A DNA stretch of 64,000 nt from Cloeon dipterum (GCF_949628265.1 NC_088788.1:13578001-13642000); one strand, 5' to 3'; numbered from the stretch's first letter, positions 37,103-50,700 are shown. Made by a program: numbers and translations. The notes: a model not told the origin generated them from the letters alone.

Positions 37103-37932
37103 ATGTTTTTATGGGATTGGTTTACCGGAGTTTTGGGGTACCTGGGTTTGTGGAAGAAGTCGGGGAAGCTGCTCTTCTTGGGTCTGGACAATGCTGGCAA
37201 AACAACCCTTTTGCACATGCTCAAGGATGATCGGCTAGCGCAGCACGTCCCCACGCTTCACCCTACATCTGAGGAACTGTCCATCGGCAACATGAGGTTC
37301 ACAACCTTTGACCTTGGTGGTCACCACCAAGCGAGACGCGTCTGGAAGGACTACTTCCCAGCCGTCGATGCTATAGTGTTCCTTATTGACACTTGCGACG
37401 CTGCCAGGTGAGATGCTTGAATCATTTTTCTCCTATAGACATAATACTGTTTCTGTAGTGTATAATTTTAATATTATTTTCTGGACTATAGGAAAATAAC
37501 TAATAATGTTAATTGGATTTTTTGAAAGATTTTTGAATTTTTAAAAATGTTTTTTAAAATTAATAGGAAAATGTTTTTTCCTCGAGGATGAAATCATTTT
37601 TGAAATTTTTGAGTAACTCCTTTCTATAATTCTAATTTTTTACTATTTTCCTCAGGTTTGCTGAGAGCAAAGAGGAGCTCGCTGCTCTTCTCTCGGACGA
37701 GCAGCTGGCCAGCTGTCCCGTGTTGATTCTGGGCAACAAAATCGACCGTCCGCAGGCTGTGTCTGAGAACGAGCTGCGACAGTACTTTGAGCTGTACGGC
37801 CTGACCACTGGCAAGGGCAAAGTGCCTCGCGCGGAACTGCCTGGACGCCCACTCGAGTTGTTCATGTGTTCGGTGCTGAAGCGACAGGGCTACGGAGAGG
37901 GCTTCCGGTGGCTGGCCCAGTACATCGACTAG
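37103..37932 (+). CDS. Sar1: Small COPII GTPase SAR1
   Basis: Two coding exons, 37103-37407 and 37656-37932, give 193 residues, the usual SAR1 length. SAR1 recruits Sec23/24 and Sec13/31 to build COPII coats at ER exit sites. The N-terminal amphipathic helix ([17 protein letters not shown]) that inserts into ER membrane replaces the myristoylated start of ARFs. G motifs are complete: P-loop GLDNAGKT (about 32-39), switch [11 protein letters not shown], switch [14 protein letters not shown] with the SAR1-specific His, and NKID for guanine specificity. The C-terminal part has [20 protein letters not shown], as in other SAR1 proteins. The 248 bp intron interrupts Arg102. Confidence 0.98.
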
Positions 37933-38925
37933 ACAGCTCTCTTTCACTCATTCCCTTTTTCATCAATGCAATTTGGCCACTTTGTTATCGGCTCTGATTT
38001 GCGATGCCTCGTTTGCTGCAAAATTATTTGGATGAATTTGATTTGAATGAATTTTTCCAACCACTTTCATTTGGTTCAGGGTATGTTCAGGGGGAGGAGC
38101 AAAGCAGTCAGGTCAATTACAGCTTATAAAGCTGTTCCTGCGAGATGAATTGCCTTTTAATGTTAGACACCCTGAAACACTGGTGGACGAAAATGTGTGG
38201 CAAGTTTTAATTTTCAATCAGGACTAGCTTAGGAGTTGCTCAATAATCATTGAGGTTAAATCTGGTTATTTTTAGTTTTGCACCTCCCTGAATATCTGAA
38301 CCCAAATGAACATTATTACGTCTATTGTTGAGGGTTTTAAGTTATTATTTTGTTTTAAAGGAAAAATTTTATATCTAAATGCAGAAATAGTGAAAGTGAA
38401 GCAACAAAAAATGTGATCAGAGGATCAAGATTCTGCCACTCACCTCTGTAAAATAAACCAGCATTGTAAAATTTCGTCATAATATATAAATTGATTACAG
38501 CATTCATTCTGGTTTCTCGTTTAGACAAGACAAAGTTTTTACACTTAAGAGCTGATTTGTCTGTTATTAAAATAAAAACAAGAAAAAAAACGAGCTAAAT
38601 TTTCAAATAAACAAATCCATCATCTTATCAATTCCATTTAAACCTGTTCGATTCATACTGACTCACTACTGGATTCAAAGAATATTGAGTTTCTCAATAA
38701 TTTAAAGAGAATGCTTTTTGCTAGCGCTTAAGCAAAGTTGGTATCACTGTCTGCCCCACCCTTCAGCTGGCCTGGCAGCAGCAGCTGCAGCTTTGAGTAG
38801 ACTACGACCTCCAGACCGGCGCAACAACACCCAAATTTTCAACACAACTCAAATGACCAGCCAAGGGCAGTGATTGTCCTTCGCTCATCGTTTCAAAATA
38901 GGCTCCTCTTCAAAGATTTGTCACC
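37933..38925. other. SAR1 3' UTR and spacer to the COMMD8-like gene
   Basis: Non-coding. The first AATAAA after the SAR1 stop is at 38452-38457, which would give a 3' UTR of about 0.5 kb. The last 200 bases are GC-richer and probably hold the promoter and leader of the next gene. Confidence 0.45.
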
Positions 38926-39945
38926 ATGGTTCCTCACAAGACAGAACTATCGGCCATAGTTTCTAAATTAGACACTGAAGCATTTAGTACTGTAAGCAGT
39001 GTTTATTTATGTTGTTGCCTCACATTCAATTAATTATTTGTGCAGCTGGTTGGTGTGTGTATCGAAGGTCTCTGCGGTCGTCTCGAGACTTACCCTGACA
39101 GCAATTTATCTGATGAAGAAATCAAGGCACTATCTAATGCAGTGAAATCAGCTACAGAGACGATTTTGAAATTGAATCTAAACCGACACCAGGTAAAAAT
39201 ATGAAAAGTTCATGTTTCATTTTTAATCTATCTAAATTATTTAATCCTACAGAAGGAAGTAAAATCTGATACTATTTTGAATGATCTTATTGCCACACAT
39301 TTTTTATTTAAATAAATGGGATATGTAAATGTTAACTTCGGTAATTTATTTTTACAGAAATACATTTTGACAAACACTGATATTTTATGTTTCATACGGA
39401 TTTCATCAAATTTTCATTGATCGATTCATAGTAAAAATTGTTCATGTTATTTTGCAGCCGTTACCTGATGAATGGACCAATGTGGATCTGAAGTTTACAG
39501 AATTACTTCACCAGTGTTTAGAGGAGCGACGGGAAGATGCAAAATTGATTAGGAAGAAAATCATTTTGAATAGAGTCAGTCCAAATTTAAAGGATTACAA
39601 TTGGGATGTAAAGGTAATTACTATTGTTTATATCAGTTTGGCCCAAAAATATTATGACCTTCTAAATTTTTACAGTGGGTGCTTGGGAGCAGCAATCTGT
39701 CCTCTTTAGAACAACCCCTAGCTTCTGTTAATTTCATTCTACCTGGCGGAACGTCACATCTCATTGAAATGACTGAAAGTGAACTTGATAAATTGATACA
39801 AAGTTTAGAAAGTAAGTGATTAATATGTGCAACTTAATACGCCTGAATATCTATATTACCTATGCATTTAAAATTAAAACTCGCTTATACTTAATCACAA
39901 TTGCTTTTATTAGTTGCCTCTCACAGCAGACCAGTTAAGAAATAA
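38926..39945 (+). CDS. COMMD8: COMM domain-containing protein 8-like
   Basis: Five coding exons, 38926-38991, 39046-39192, 39458-39613, 39676-39811 and 39914-39945, give 178 residues (COMMD8 in vertebrates about 183). COMMD proteins form the ten-subunit ring of the Commander complex, which recycles membrane proteins from endosomes with CCDC22/CCDC93. The N-terminal helical part contains CIEGLCGR near residue 27, as in COMMD8. The COMM domain starts at about residue 115 with LKDYNWDVKWVLGSSNLSSL and ends with the leucine-rich MTESELDKLIQSLE. After this, GTAAGT works as a donor; the small final exon adds IASHSRPVKK and a stop, in line with the basic tail of the family. If unspliced, the frame would stop after two residues at 39819. 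The assignment to COMMD8 rather than another COMMD is likely but not certain. Confidence 0.82.
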
Positions 39946-39946
39946 A
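39941..39946 (+). terminator. Poly(A) signal overlapping the COMMD8-like stop codon
   Basis: AATAAA contains the stop TAA (39943-39945). A second AATAAA is at 40010-40015 and is the more likely functional site, since the first would leave almost no 3' UTR. Confidence 0.4.
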
Positions 39947-40015
39947 ATTTCTATGGTCACACTCTACTTAAGAGATATATTTTACAATATAAAACAATGT
40001 CATTTAGACAATAAA

Positions 40016-41490
40016 TTAATTTATTTAAATGTTCGTGTAATATACATTGTGGTTGAATAACATGTGCTGTGTGGTTTCCGGGGAATGAACATGAGTAGTT
40101 GAAAGAAGGAAGTGATACTAGACTACGTTTAAGGATATTTCCTTCACAATGATTTTCTAAACCATAATATGGTTTTCTATCTTGATAAACATTGATACTT
40201 TGTGCTATTCCATTATAATATAATATAATTTGCGTAATTTAGTCCATCTAAATAACATTTTTCTCCCTATATTTTAGATATAGTGTATAATCAACAGGTT
40301 TTTATCTTTTTCGTAAGCTCATCAGTTGAGCTCCGTTTAATTGAAATACTTTGAAAGAAAATATTCAGCAACTTTTATGAAAGCCAATCAAGTTGCCTTT
40401 GTGTTGAGTATTTTCATTTTTTTTTTCAGATTTGCAATTGCTTAGTTAACTTTTTATTTTAAACCGCAGTAAAATTTTTAGCACTCTGACTTTCAGCTCC
40501 ACTGAGGAAAAATTAAAAACGCTAAAATTGATTTTTATTACTTAATTGGTGCCATTACTTGATGTTAGCTTTATATTTTTCATTTAATCAATTGTTTGAT
40601 TGTACAAATTTTTTTGTTGAGGCAATACTTTATTTAGTTTAGAGTGCACACATTATTTTACCGATGAAACGACGAACTTTCAGAACAACCCATTAGTCGA
40701 CTAAAAAAATAGGGAAACATATTTATTTACATCTCCCCTTTACTAGAAAGCTCCTTCGTATAGCACATTGCTGATAGAAAGAAAGACAAAAATTATCATC
40801 TACGGTGTCTGAATTTCCGGAGTGAATTCGACAGGTCCGCGAAAAAAATATCGAAAGAAATAGCAAACCACGCTTATAAAAATATGCCAAAAATGATCAA
40901 TCACATTGTCATGAACTACAGACGAAATTGGAGACACTGTGTAGCCAAGTAAACCAAAGTTCAAGTTCTCACAATCAGTTGACGTTGATAAATATTCTTA
41001 GGTACATGATGACATTAGCAGTCCTTGTGTGTATCGAAGGCACCCCTTAATTTACTAATTAAGTCGAGATACGACTGCTGCACTGATAGAACCCCGTGGA
41101 ATCACAACTGTGGCTTTTAGTTACGGGCAGATGACGCTGTTTTATTTCGCGATAAAATAATATTAAAACTTAACTCTGCCCCTGTAATGCACCGAATTTC
41201 TAAAACCAAACCCAGACCTTTCTGGAAACAGATAAGATTGAGCATTTCATAATTGTCGTCAATAGCAGGTCTGTGCCCTGCCTGCTGCTGGCATAATTAT
41301 AAATATTTTGCTCTTGTTCAAAATGCTAAGAAGGTGATTTTAATCCAATTCTAAAAAAATGAGAGTGGATGTTGAGTTTCTTTTAGAATGCGTTTTTTAT
41401 CACGAATAAATTCATAGAAACTGCGCTTATTTGAACTTGGATCGCTCCACAGTTGCGTGTTCCAAACTTCAATAGTGCAAGTGTCGCAGG
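40016..41490. other. Spacer with 3' UTR of the membrane protein gene
   Basis: AT-rich DNA without a recognised exon. Part next to 41490 must be 3' UTR of the minus-strand gene that follows. Confidence 0.5.
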
Positions 41491-44009
41491 TTAGTATTTC
41501 TCAAGGGGCTGCTGTTGGCTGTCACTCTGTGCCTGCACATCCTCCGAGGTGTACACTTGCTGGATTTCGGGTGGAATGTAGAAGCCGATCGGTGCAGGTG
41601 TGTCTGCGTTGGAGGAGGATGGGGTGGGTGCCTCAGGCGGCAACAGTGTCGAAGTGGTGCTCAGGGACTCCATCGCCGGGGGGAAGAAGGTGGCGTCGGA
41701 CGCCACCTGTCCGGGGGACAGCGGTGGCGCCACTGGCACCTTGGCCGGCTCGCCGTTCGAGTTCGGGTAGATGATGGGCTGCGGGTTGACGGGGAATCCG
41801 CTCTTGCGCTGCTCCTCCTGGTGCTTCAGATACTCGGTCACCTTGGCCTGCCGCTCGTCGGGCTCCTGAGACGCCCTGATGCAGTAGCACAGCAGCAGGA
41901 TGCAGAAGACCATCAGGCACACGGCCAAGATGATGAGCAGCAACTTCCACAACGGCAGGTTTTCATCCACCACACCGCGGCCGTACGTGCCACCCCCATG
42001 GTAGCCTCCAGCTCGATATTCTGCAATGGGAAAATTTTATTAAAGGAAATATATTCAATCGCAAGGGGAGTAATCGACAAAAAAATCTGTTTCAATGGAA
42101 GTTCTTCATTTCAGGAAAAAATTATTTTTTTATTTTATTAGACACCATCAGTATACGACTAAATTACGTTTTTGTTTCTTACAATTAGGTGGCTTGGGAC
42201 ATTTTATGCTTTTAAAAAAAGGAGGAAATTTCAACAACTTTTAGATTGTTAGGTTTTTTCCTCTAAATTTTTGATTTATTCATAAAAGCTACACAGCCTC
42301 CTTCAGGATAAATATCGGAATTTTAATAATGACGGTCTCATACAATTTTGAATAAATTCCATAGAACATAAAACCGAATCAATATGTATTAAAATTTATA
42401 TATTTCTTTATAAACACATCACGACAGGATACGCAAATACAAAAAGAACGTTCGATATCAAAATGTAAATTAGTTTTTTTTAGAGGCCGAATCCAAAGAT
42501 TGGTTTCCTCTTCCCTTTTCACGCTTTCTTTTTGATTAAACCATATTATTGCACTTGCTCACTGGCACTTTTTGCGACCGCATTTGCCCAGCCACAAGGC
42601 CCTCGCCAGTCCGCAATTTAATTAAATTCCTAATCAATATCTGCGGGACAACTGGCAGGCAGCAAGAGAGATAAAAAGCGAAAGTACATAGAGAAGGAGA
42701 GAGTCGAACAAGCAGGGCTCGCGCGGATAGTTTTCAAAGGGTTACCAGCATTCTCTGCGGCGGGGCGGTTGGACCAGCGTCGGCGCCCAGTAAAATAATA
42801 CTGCGGCTTGGTTTCAAGTTCTGCCTTTTTAATAGTAAAAAATGTTATTTTCAAAGGCACAGATGGAACTGAATAATTTGCATCAAAATTTGGTTTAGAG
42901 CACAGAGTTATTTCAGTAAAATTGTTCGTTTCTCTTGCGCAGTGGAGAAAACTGTGCCGCCGAACCCGAACAGTCTCACAGGCCCTTTTATCTCAACTCT
43001 TAACGAAATTTAATTATTTAAAATCAAGCTGAACACAAAATCATCCGTTTCTTCTTTTACGGTCATAAATATTTATCAAAATGTTTTGAAAAGCGTTTTA
43101 TTCAAGGAAAAATTGTAACTCATCAGCAAAGAAACGAGGTGAGAAATTCAGACGATCAAGAGCAAAATATTTTCCGTTCCTACGGTTCTAATTTGAATAA
43201 AGGAAGCTGGGCGAAGCCTTTGATATAATCGCGAGCTCTTCTTTCTCATGTGAAAGCCAGTGGAGCGATTCAAAACTGCGCTCATTTATTACCATCATTG
43301 ATTATAATGCGCTTCTCTCTGCTATGCCGATAGCATGCCTTTCAACTTTGACATTTCATGTGTTATGGATCAAGAGAGATTCATGCCCCGCGAGGCAGCA
43401 GGCAGCGATTAATTATTTCGTGCGAATGAACCGCAGAGGCGGCTGCAGCGTGGTTTTTAGCTTCTGCCGGCGTATTTATTGTTTCGAGTGAACCAGAAGA
43501 ATGTTAATAATATCGATATGAATCCTTTTCCGCTTAATACGATAAATCTCTGCTACTATACAGCTCCAAATACTGCGCACAAGCTGATCTATCATCATCA
43601 TCATCATCACATCATTGATTGCTGGCAGATAAAATTCAAGCATACAGGGTATATAGAGCATTATAAAGAAAATTATGGCATAATTTAGCGGACGATTTAT
43701 CAGCTTTTACCAGTGGAGTATCTGCGATAATAGTGATGATTGAAGTTGAAGCAGAGTATTTATAGAGCTCGTGATAAAAATGGTAGTTTGAAAGCTTTTT
43801 ACGAGCATTTATCAACTCACTAAGAGCGAAGCGTTTCGAGCGTAAAAATAAAAATAATTTTCTGGTGAAAAGATTTAAAGGGGGCTTATCGATGGGATGA
43901 ATTAAAAAAGACTAAAACAGAAGCAGTTCATAAATTCGGTAAAAACCTAAAATTTAACACATTTGGACACTCAATAGATTTTTATGTTAACTGACTATAT
44001 AGCTATATT

Positions 44010-44095
<86 letters not shown>

Positions 44096-47000
44096 GTTTA
44101 TCGAAGCTCCCCTATTTTATTCAAGTTATTATTTAAAAACAAAATAAAACGTGAAAATTAGGCCCTAAAAAAATTATCAAAAAACGTTTTTGAGTTCACA
44201 CTTGAAGATCTCTTTAATCTTTTTACACCAACCAGATTAGGATATCTGTCCCACAGACAGCAACAAACAGAATCAATTCCGTCGTATATCATAATAAGTC
44301 TTGGTTTTTGCGCGCGGTTGTGTTTACAGTTGTTTACTTTTCTCTACGCCAAGTGTTTACCAAAAGTATTGGAAAAAAGATTCTACTAATGGCACTCTAA
44401 AACATGTTCATTGCGGTACAATACACAGTGTCAAGGCGGCATGGTGCCAAAGCGAACAAAAGGTTTTGACACCGTGCACACCAAAGGGAAAAGCAGCAGA
44501 GCTTCGTTTGCAGATAGCAAAATGAAAAAGAAGAAGAGCCCACGTTTCTTCACCTTTTGGCAACAATTCTCGAGGAGAACGTCGACGTGTGTTTTTATCT
44601 CCAGGTGTGAGCCTTTTCCGGCGACGTGCAGACAAGCGGACGCCTCCACAAATACATATATAAGCCATGCGTTTTATCGCTGCGTGCACCCTTCCGCAAC
44701 GTCATCATCATCTTCCATTCTATTTCGCCAGCCTCGTAGCGTGCAACGCAGACATGTGTCTGTAAATGTAAATACGCACGGCGTGACGAGCGCTGTGTGT
44801 GTGTTTTTTCCTCGCACAAAAGCAAAGCAGCAGCGAGTGCTAACGTGGATCGCACAAAGGCACTGGCGGCGGAGGCTGCCAGCGTTTGCAGCCTTTGACT
44901 GCTTGTGCTCCATATTGGAGACGAGAGAACACCATCAGCCAAATCCACCTGAGGGAATTGCACTTGCACGTGTTATCTTTGGCTCTGCCTGCTTGCTCGC
45001 TCTATTTGTCTTTGCATCTCACGTGGAAATTCGCCTGCTCGTCAAGCGTACCAAATTTTGACGGCTGATTTGAAATGAAATTGCTTGCAGACTAAACGAC
45101 TGTCGAGTGTTCTGACAGCTGTTGGGATTTTCAGGGTAATTTTGCTCTCGTGACGTATAATTAATAGTTGACGACGAAGTCAAATGCAAACGTTTGCTTT
45201 CAAATGTATTTTAAAGTTGAATTTAATTTAAAAGTCATCAATTCGTCACAGAGGAAAATTGTTCTCGCTTAAGCTGATTGAGTGAACTGAGGAAATGATA
45301 AAAATCAATCCTTAAAACAACCATCTTTTCATGTTCCCCCCAAAAATATACTGAGTTTGAACATATTTTAATGCTTATTTCAATTCCTCATGTCGAGATC
45401 TATCTTATAACAGGGAAACTTTTCTTACTATAAAATAAAAGATTTTAAATAAAGAAAAGTACTAAATGCTTAATCGCCATTTGAAAAGCAGATGATACAA
45501 TTAAATTCCAGCTTAAATTTGCTTCCCTGGTAAATTTTGGCTTTAACTTTATTCTCAATCTTTCGGTGTAGCAATGACGTTTTAGATTTTGATTCAAAGT
45601 AATGTTTTAATAATCCTAATTGATGCTTAGAATTTTCTAGCTTTGCAGATACCCTTTCTTCTTTCATAACTACTGGCGATAATCTAGCTAGAGGATTTAA
45701 TTAAAACTGTTTTCCTTCTAGACACAAATCACCGTGCCCGACAGTTATTGGCATTATTTCTTAAGCCTGCAAAAAGAAAACAGGCATTCGCTTGGCTTGA
45801 AGCCGCGTAAGTTTCGTATATTATTTTTGCCTCAAAGAGCTTCGTTGGTCTCGCCTCGAATTAATTAAATTTTCTTCGTCTGGGAGAAATCCATTAAGCT
45901 GCCTGCTCGTTTGAACCTTTCCGTAAATTAAAGGGATAGCGGTAATTGGGAGTGAAGCGAAGGAAGCGGCTCGCACTGCTGCGCTTCTGCTTTTGTCTTC
46001 GTCCTCTGCCTGCCTTTTTCCACCATGCACTCTTGATGCTTTATGTCATTACACGCCGATATTGCCCCTTTCGAGCCAAATTGAATAAGCGTTTTATGTA
46101 CGTACTTGCCGCGTCGGCTCTGCTTCCGGCTTTAGTCTTCCTCCTCGTAAAACACAAATCGTGCACTCTCGTCATTAAATCATTGCTCTTTAGCCTCTCA
46201 TCCAGTTATTTCGCAGTCGCTGTTCCGTTCACAGACTAAAAAAATGATCCAATTATGCCTGCATTTCATCTAAATGGCGTTGCATAGCGCCTGCAAATGG
46301 CAGGTTTGCAAATTACGCTTTGTTGGAAGCAGATTATTTTCAGTGCAGACGCCAGAGATGCTTGATGAATGCAATTTATTCCGAATGGGTGACACTACTC
46401 ATATTGCTCCCATTCCAATTCGATGCTTTGCTATGTGCATATCCCAATCAGACCGGAATTTAAAGCTGCATGATTTTATTTTTATTCGATGGTGAATAAT
46501 GAGCGCCAATAATGTCCTCGTAGAGCGTCACGAACTAGTTTTATCTACATATGCACCGAATTTGCAAATCATCTTAAAAAGAAACGACTCAAATTATTTC
46601 TTATTTGTTTCTAAATGAAGGGCAGCAATCCCGCAGAAAAATGCTCCTACACAACTTCTGAATGTATTCAATGGAGCAAGACGGAGCAAGTTCATTCACT
46701 TGACCGACAGGAAGGAAAGGCGAATGAAGTAAATCCTTCCAGCAAACTTTTGAAGCGCCAAGCTTACCCTCTCCCATCACGGTAAAAAACTAGGTGCTGA
46801 CCGCGCACAATGGAGACGAATTTTCAGGACTGTATTGTTACCGTTGTATTTCTGTCTCAGGGAGTAACAAACAATGGAGTACCTTTTTAACAATGGTCCG
46901 ATTCAAGAACGCCAAATCAAAGAAAGTAGATAATTTTCTCCGGTAAATCTCCAGATTCGAAGGAAATATTATTGAACATTTTCATTTAAAAATGAAGCCA

Positions 47001-47779
47001 AATCAGAAGAATGTAAATTTATTTAACTGATTTCTATATTTTAGTTTCAGCAAAACTTGTCAAAAGAAGCAATGATTAATTATTTTTTTAGGAAATAAAC
47101 TTAATAAACTATCTGATTGGATTTTTAGCCAAGGTGAACAAAGGGAATATATATCAAGCGTTTTCCTGTATACTGATATAACAAATAATTCCTTGACCGC
47201 AGTAATTTATCTGCAAAATAAATTGTGTACTGCAGAGGATTCTGAATCACCAGCCGTTAAAGACAATCGATTGCATTCATTGCTGACTGTGAGTGAAAAT
47301 AGATAGGAGAGCAAAGGACGATAAATCTTATGAAATCCTTTATTTTGGAGCAATGAAATCATGCTTGTTGAGAAACGAAATACATAGAAAAATTGCCTTG
47401 TACATGAATGAAAGCTGCAAAAGAGGATTTTGTGCAACGTCCCTTGAAATATTTTCTAATTTTTTATTTTCGGCACGCATCCGTAAAATAAATTGCTGGA
47501 TATTTTTACGCGGCGATGTGACGTCTGAATCCTTGCACTCAAAGAACGTTGCCAATCCCGAGTCACAAGTATATCATGCGTTGTAGCAAAACAACACTTA
47601 CGGGGAAAGTAAGGAAGAAAAGGCCGTGAATGACTTACTGTAAGTGGACTTGGCTGAACTGATAGCGCTGCCCTTTCGAGTGTGCGAGTCGAAAGCCTCG
47701 TTGATGGTGCCGGCGATGCCGCCGACCCCTCCTCCGCCCTTGGCTTCTGCCCCGTGGATAACAATGGTCGCGAAGATGC
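41491..47779 (-). CDS. Unidentified single-pass membrane protein, two 3' exons (5' end missing)
   Basis: Exon 47779-47639 and last exon 42020-41491 join in phase to about 222 residues ending at a stop; the start exon is not seen. The first exon begins mid-codon with IFATIVIHGAEAKGGGG, like the second half of a signal peptide with a possible cleavage after AEA. The extracellular part is short, about 65 residues, Gly-rich and without cysteine (GGGVGGIAGTINEAF; GGYHGGGTYGRG). One membrane segment follows (LLLIILAVCLMVFCILLLCY). The cytoplasmic tail of about 130 residues has a charged stretch (RQAKVTEYLKHQEEQRKSG), then Pro/Ser/Thr-rich sequence and an end rich in Gln (VQAQSDSQQQPLEKY). The topology is type I. 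I do not recognise the family. The exon acceptors (CTTTGCAG, CATTGCAG) and donor (GTAAGT) are strong and composition is gene-like, so it is very probably real. The intron is 5.6 kb. Confidence 0.75.
44014..44090. repeat. (AT)n microsatellite, about 38 units
   Basis: An uninterrupted AT dinucleotide run in the intron of the membrane protein gene. Its true length may differ from the assembly. Confidence 0.95.
47238..47285. repeat. Dispersed repeat copy A
   Basis: The 18 bases GATTCTGAATCACCAGCC recur exactly at 62052-62069, and about 30 further bases downstream remain clearly alignable with scattered substitutions. The copy lies in the intron of the membrane protein gene, about 350 bp from the 47639-47779 exon. 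Confidence 0.6.
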
Positions 47780-50700
47780 CTGCAAAGGGTTCAGAGAGAT
47801 GTGATTACATTAGGTATAGGGAATGAAGGACGCGCGCGTATCGCGATGCCCTTAAAAATACATTTTTCGACTGGCACCGCGCCAGCTGCAGGCGTCGTTT
47901 GCTGTTTTGTCGCTGCTCTCTCTACTTCCCAGAGGAGCAACCTTTTCCGCCCGAGAGCCTTTTGTTTCCAACAATTAATTGCTCAGCAAGAAGAGAACGA
48001 CTTTCCAACTTTTTATATGGGTCGGTGTAAATAGTCGGATTTTTGGTTTGCCGTTAGCGGCGGAACAAAAACGGCTCGCCCGCCGGATGGGCTGCCGCAA
48101 GAAAAAAACTGCCGATTCTTTCATCTTTGGATCGGATCCAGAAATGATCGACAGATCCCCCATTCAAACAGCTCCAGCTTCATTTCCTGCTCCGCAAAAG
48201 ACAGCGACATTGATTGCAATCAGCTTGTTCTCAATGTTGTTTTAACATAAATGGCGGGGGCGAAAATTCCGGCGGAGTACACTGGTGAATTTTATTTTAC
48301 GCTACCACTCAATGAAAAATTACGCCTAACAGATGTGAAAAAACAAAATGTTGTTGGCGGGTGTGTTGAGCGCAAGGGCTACAATATTTGATGTTATTTA
48401 ATTTTCAAATATTTATGAGTGAAATGAAGCGTGTTGGCAGAGTTTAAATTTACGAACGCACAACATCCAATTTTGCTTCACGCGTCATTAATCACTGAGA
48501 AAACAAAAAGTACCATATTTTAAGAAGAATATAGCTGATCGGTCCAATTGCAGGGAAGCACCTTAATCACTCAAAGTGGAGCTTGAGTGTCAACATCCTC
48601 CCTCCTCCACATGAATCTAAATTTCAATTAAGGAGGCGAACGCTCCCCCAGAGGCATGCACTGAGCGCTCTCTGCACGAGTGGCGGCGCGAAATTAATAC
48701 TTACGAGCGGCAAATCTCTCTGCGAGCATAATTCATCGAGCTCGAAACGCATGCAGGTAGACGACGAAGAGGAAAGAAAGATTCCGGCATCGGGGGCGAG
48801 AGAGGTATGCAACCTGCTGAGCCGAGCGGACGCGCAGGTTGCCTATCTGATGATCGGTTGCCGCGGCGTGGCAATGCAAAACGCGGCCTTAATGTTCCCT
48901 TGGGACGGCGTGCCGGTCTTTATTGTTCTCCCCAGTCGTCGTAAAAAGAGAGAACGCACGCTGGCGTTTTGCCGTTTCCGCGCTGTTTTCATTTTTCTTT
49001 CTCTCTCTCTCTCTCTTTGGCATAAAAAGGCAGGCGCACCCTGCAAACCAATTTGGCTGGTAGAAATATGCAGCCGCTTTTTATACAATTTTTGGCCCGG
49101 CTGCCCTTTTGATATAGTGCGGAATGCGAGCGAAACTGCGAAAGGATACACTCTGGCATAAGGGATTTTTCCCCTCAAGCATTTCTGCCTTTTTGTTTTC
49201 TCTGAAGACGGAATAATAACGATCAAAGCTTGTGAGTGACACTTTGCATTTATTGAATTTCCGATTCCGGATTTGAAATATTGCTACTAGTTCCACACGT
49301 TGGGATTTTCTGGCTTTAGGGATGGATGCGAATTCACGCGAAAAGAAGAGGGCAAAGAAGCACGTGTTACTTTCCATTTATTTTTGCCGTTTCATCTTTA
49401 CTCTCTTTGTGCTTAAAGCCTCCAGGCAACACAGAAACAACTTGCGAAGTCAACCCTCCTTTGGCATATGGATAGAGATTAGACTTACACAAATAATCAA
49501 ACCGTTATTTGATCGTGATTTTATATTTCGTTTCCCTTACAATAGCTAAAAGGTGATAGAAAAAACACGTTAATTAAACGCAAAATAATTAATTGGAAGT
49601 CTCAGGAAGTTAATTGCATACGGCCCATTATAAACTGTGTTAGCAAGATGTCACCCTTTCGCAATGTTTCTCTCCATCGAACAAGTCATTTCAGCGTGAT
49701 TGGATTATTTTGTTATTGAGAAAAAACTCTGGCATGAAATGTAGTGAGCAAGGACCAAATTTATGATTGCACTCAAAATATGAATTCTAAATTGCTGGTA
49801 AGAAATGAATCTAATCGGACTCATCTCTGCTCGCAAGGAAGAATTCTACGAAACGATTCAAGAGGCTCAGAGTAGGTGGATGGAATAACGTTACAAAATG
49901 TAAATAATGTGCTTTCCGCTTTTCTCCGAATCGCTTTTAGCTAACAATGGATTGTTGGATGTGGGATTAATAACATCAAAGTTATCAGCAAAAGAATTAC
50001 AAATTCCTGGAAACTTGTGTAGATATATAACAAACTCAAACGCCACGCACAAAGTCTCATCTCTCATCGTGCCTCAACAATCTCGCAAACTTTCAAGAAA
50101 TTCAAATCAACTCTTTGTTTATTTTTAATCTCAGCTCAACTTTGACTGCGGATGCAACAGAATTCATGGCCGAAGGCGAGATTTGACGTGCGCAATTAAG
50201 ATCCGCCACTGAAAAACAAACATTGCGCGAGAATGCGGGCAAACTGAGAGCAGCAAGCGTCTTCGTCGAGGGCTCGGGTATGAAACTGCATTAAATTTGT
50301 TTGCCGTGGCTCACAAACGGTTTCCCTCGGCTGCAGAGTGGGCCTCTGTTTGCGAAGCTCCGACTGGAGGCCCGTGAAACGTAATTAGCGAGATCTGGCA
50401 GGCACAGCGGGGCGAGAAAGAGACCAGAGTTGACGGGCCGCCAGCGGAAAGTCGATCTACCAGCACTTTTTCGACTTTGGTGACACACATTTCTCCGGCA
50501 GCCGCGGCGAATTTCCGCGACTTTTTGATGTCGAGAGAGAGAGAGAGGGAGAGAGGGAGATAATTCCAGAACCGCAGAGCAGAGAGAATGGTCGGTCGGA
50601 GAGCTTTGGAGGCCGAGTCTGCTGCTGGCGGCTTTTTCAAACGCGATAATATAGACATTATGTATGTATACAAGAGGCAATTTTCATCAAGATTCGCTCT

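Larger units (their letters stand above)
42021..47638 (-). other. Intron of the unidentified membrane protein gene
   Basis: AT-rich DNA with GC-rich patches (42.5-43.0, 44.3-45.1 and 45.8-46.2 kb). It contains an ATC trinucleotide run (43591-43609) and a long AT microsatellite (44014-44090). A 216-codon frame at 44411-45061 (plus) has mixed, domain-free composition and is judged non-coding. No nested gene was recognised. Confidence 0.6.

Noticed and set aside
43591..43609. ATC trinucleotide run read as a His-rich peptide
   Set aside because: It is a simple microsatellite in an intron; the surrounding frame has no other coding signs.
44411..45061. 216-codon open frame on the plus strand
   Set aside because: It sits in a GC-rich block, has no domain, signal or consistent hydrophobic pattern, and overlaps equally long frames on the other strand.
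48583..49161. 192-codon open frame on the plus strand
   Set aside because: Composition-driven frame in CpG-rich DNA crossing a CT run; no family features.
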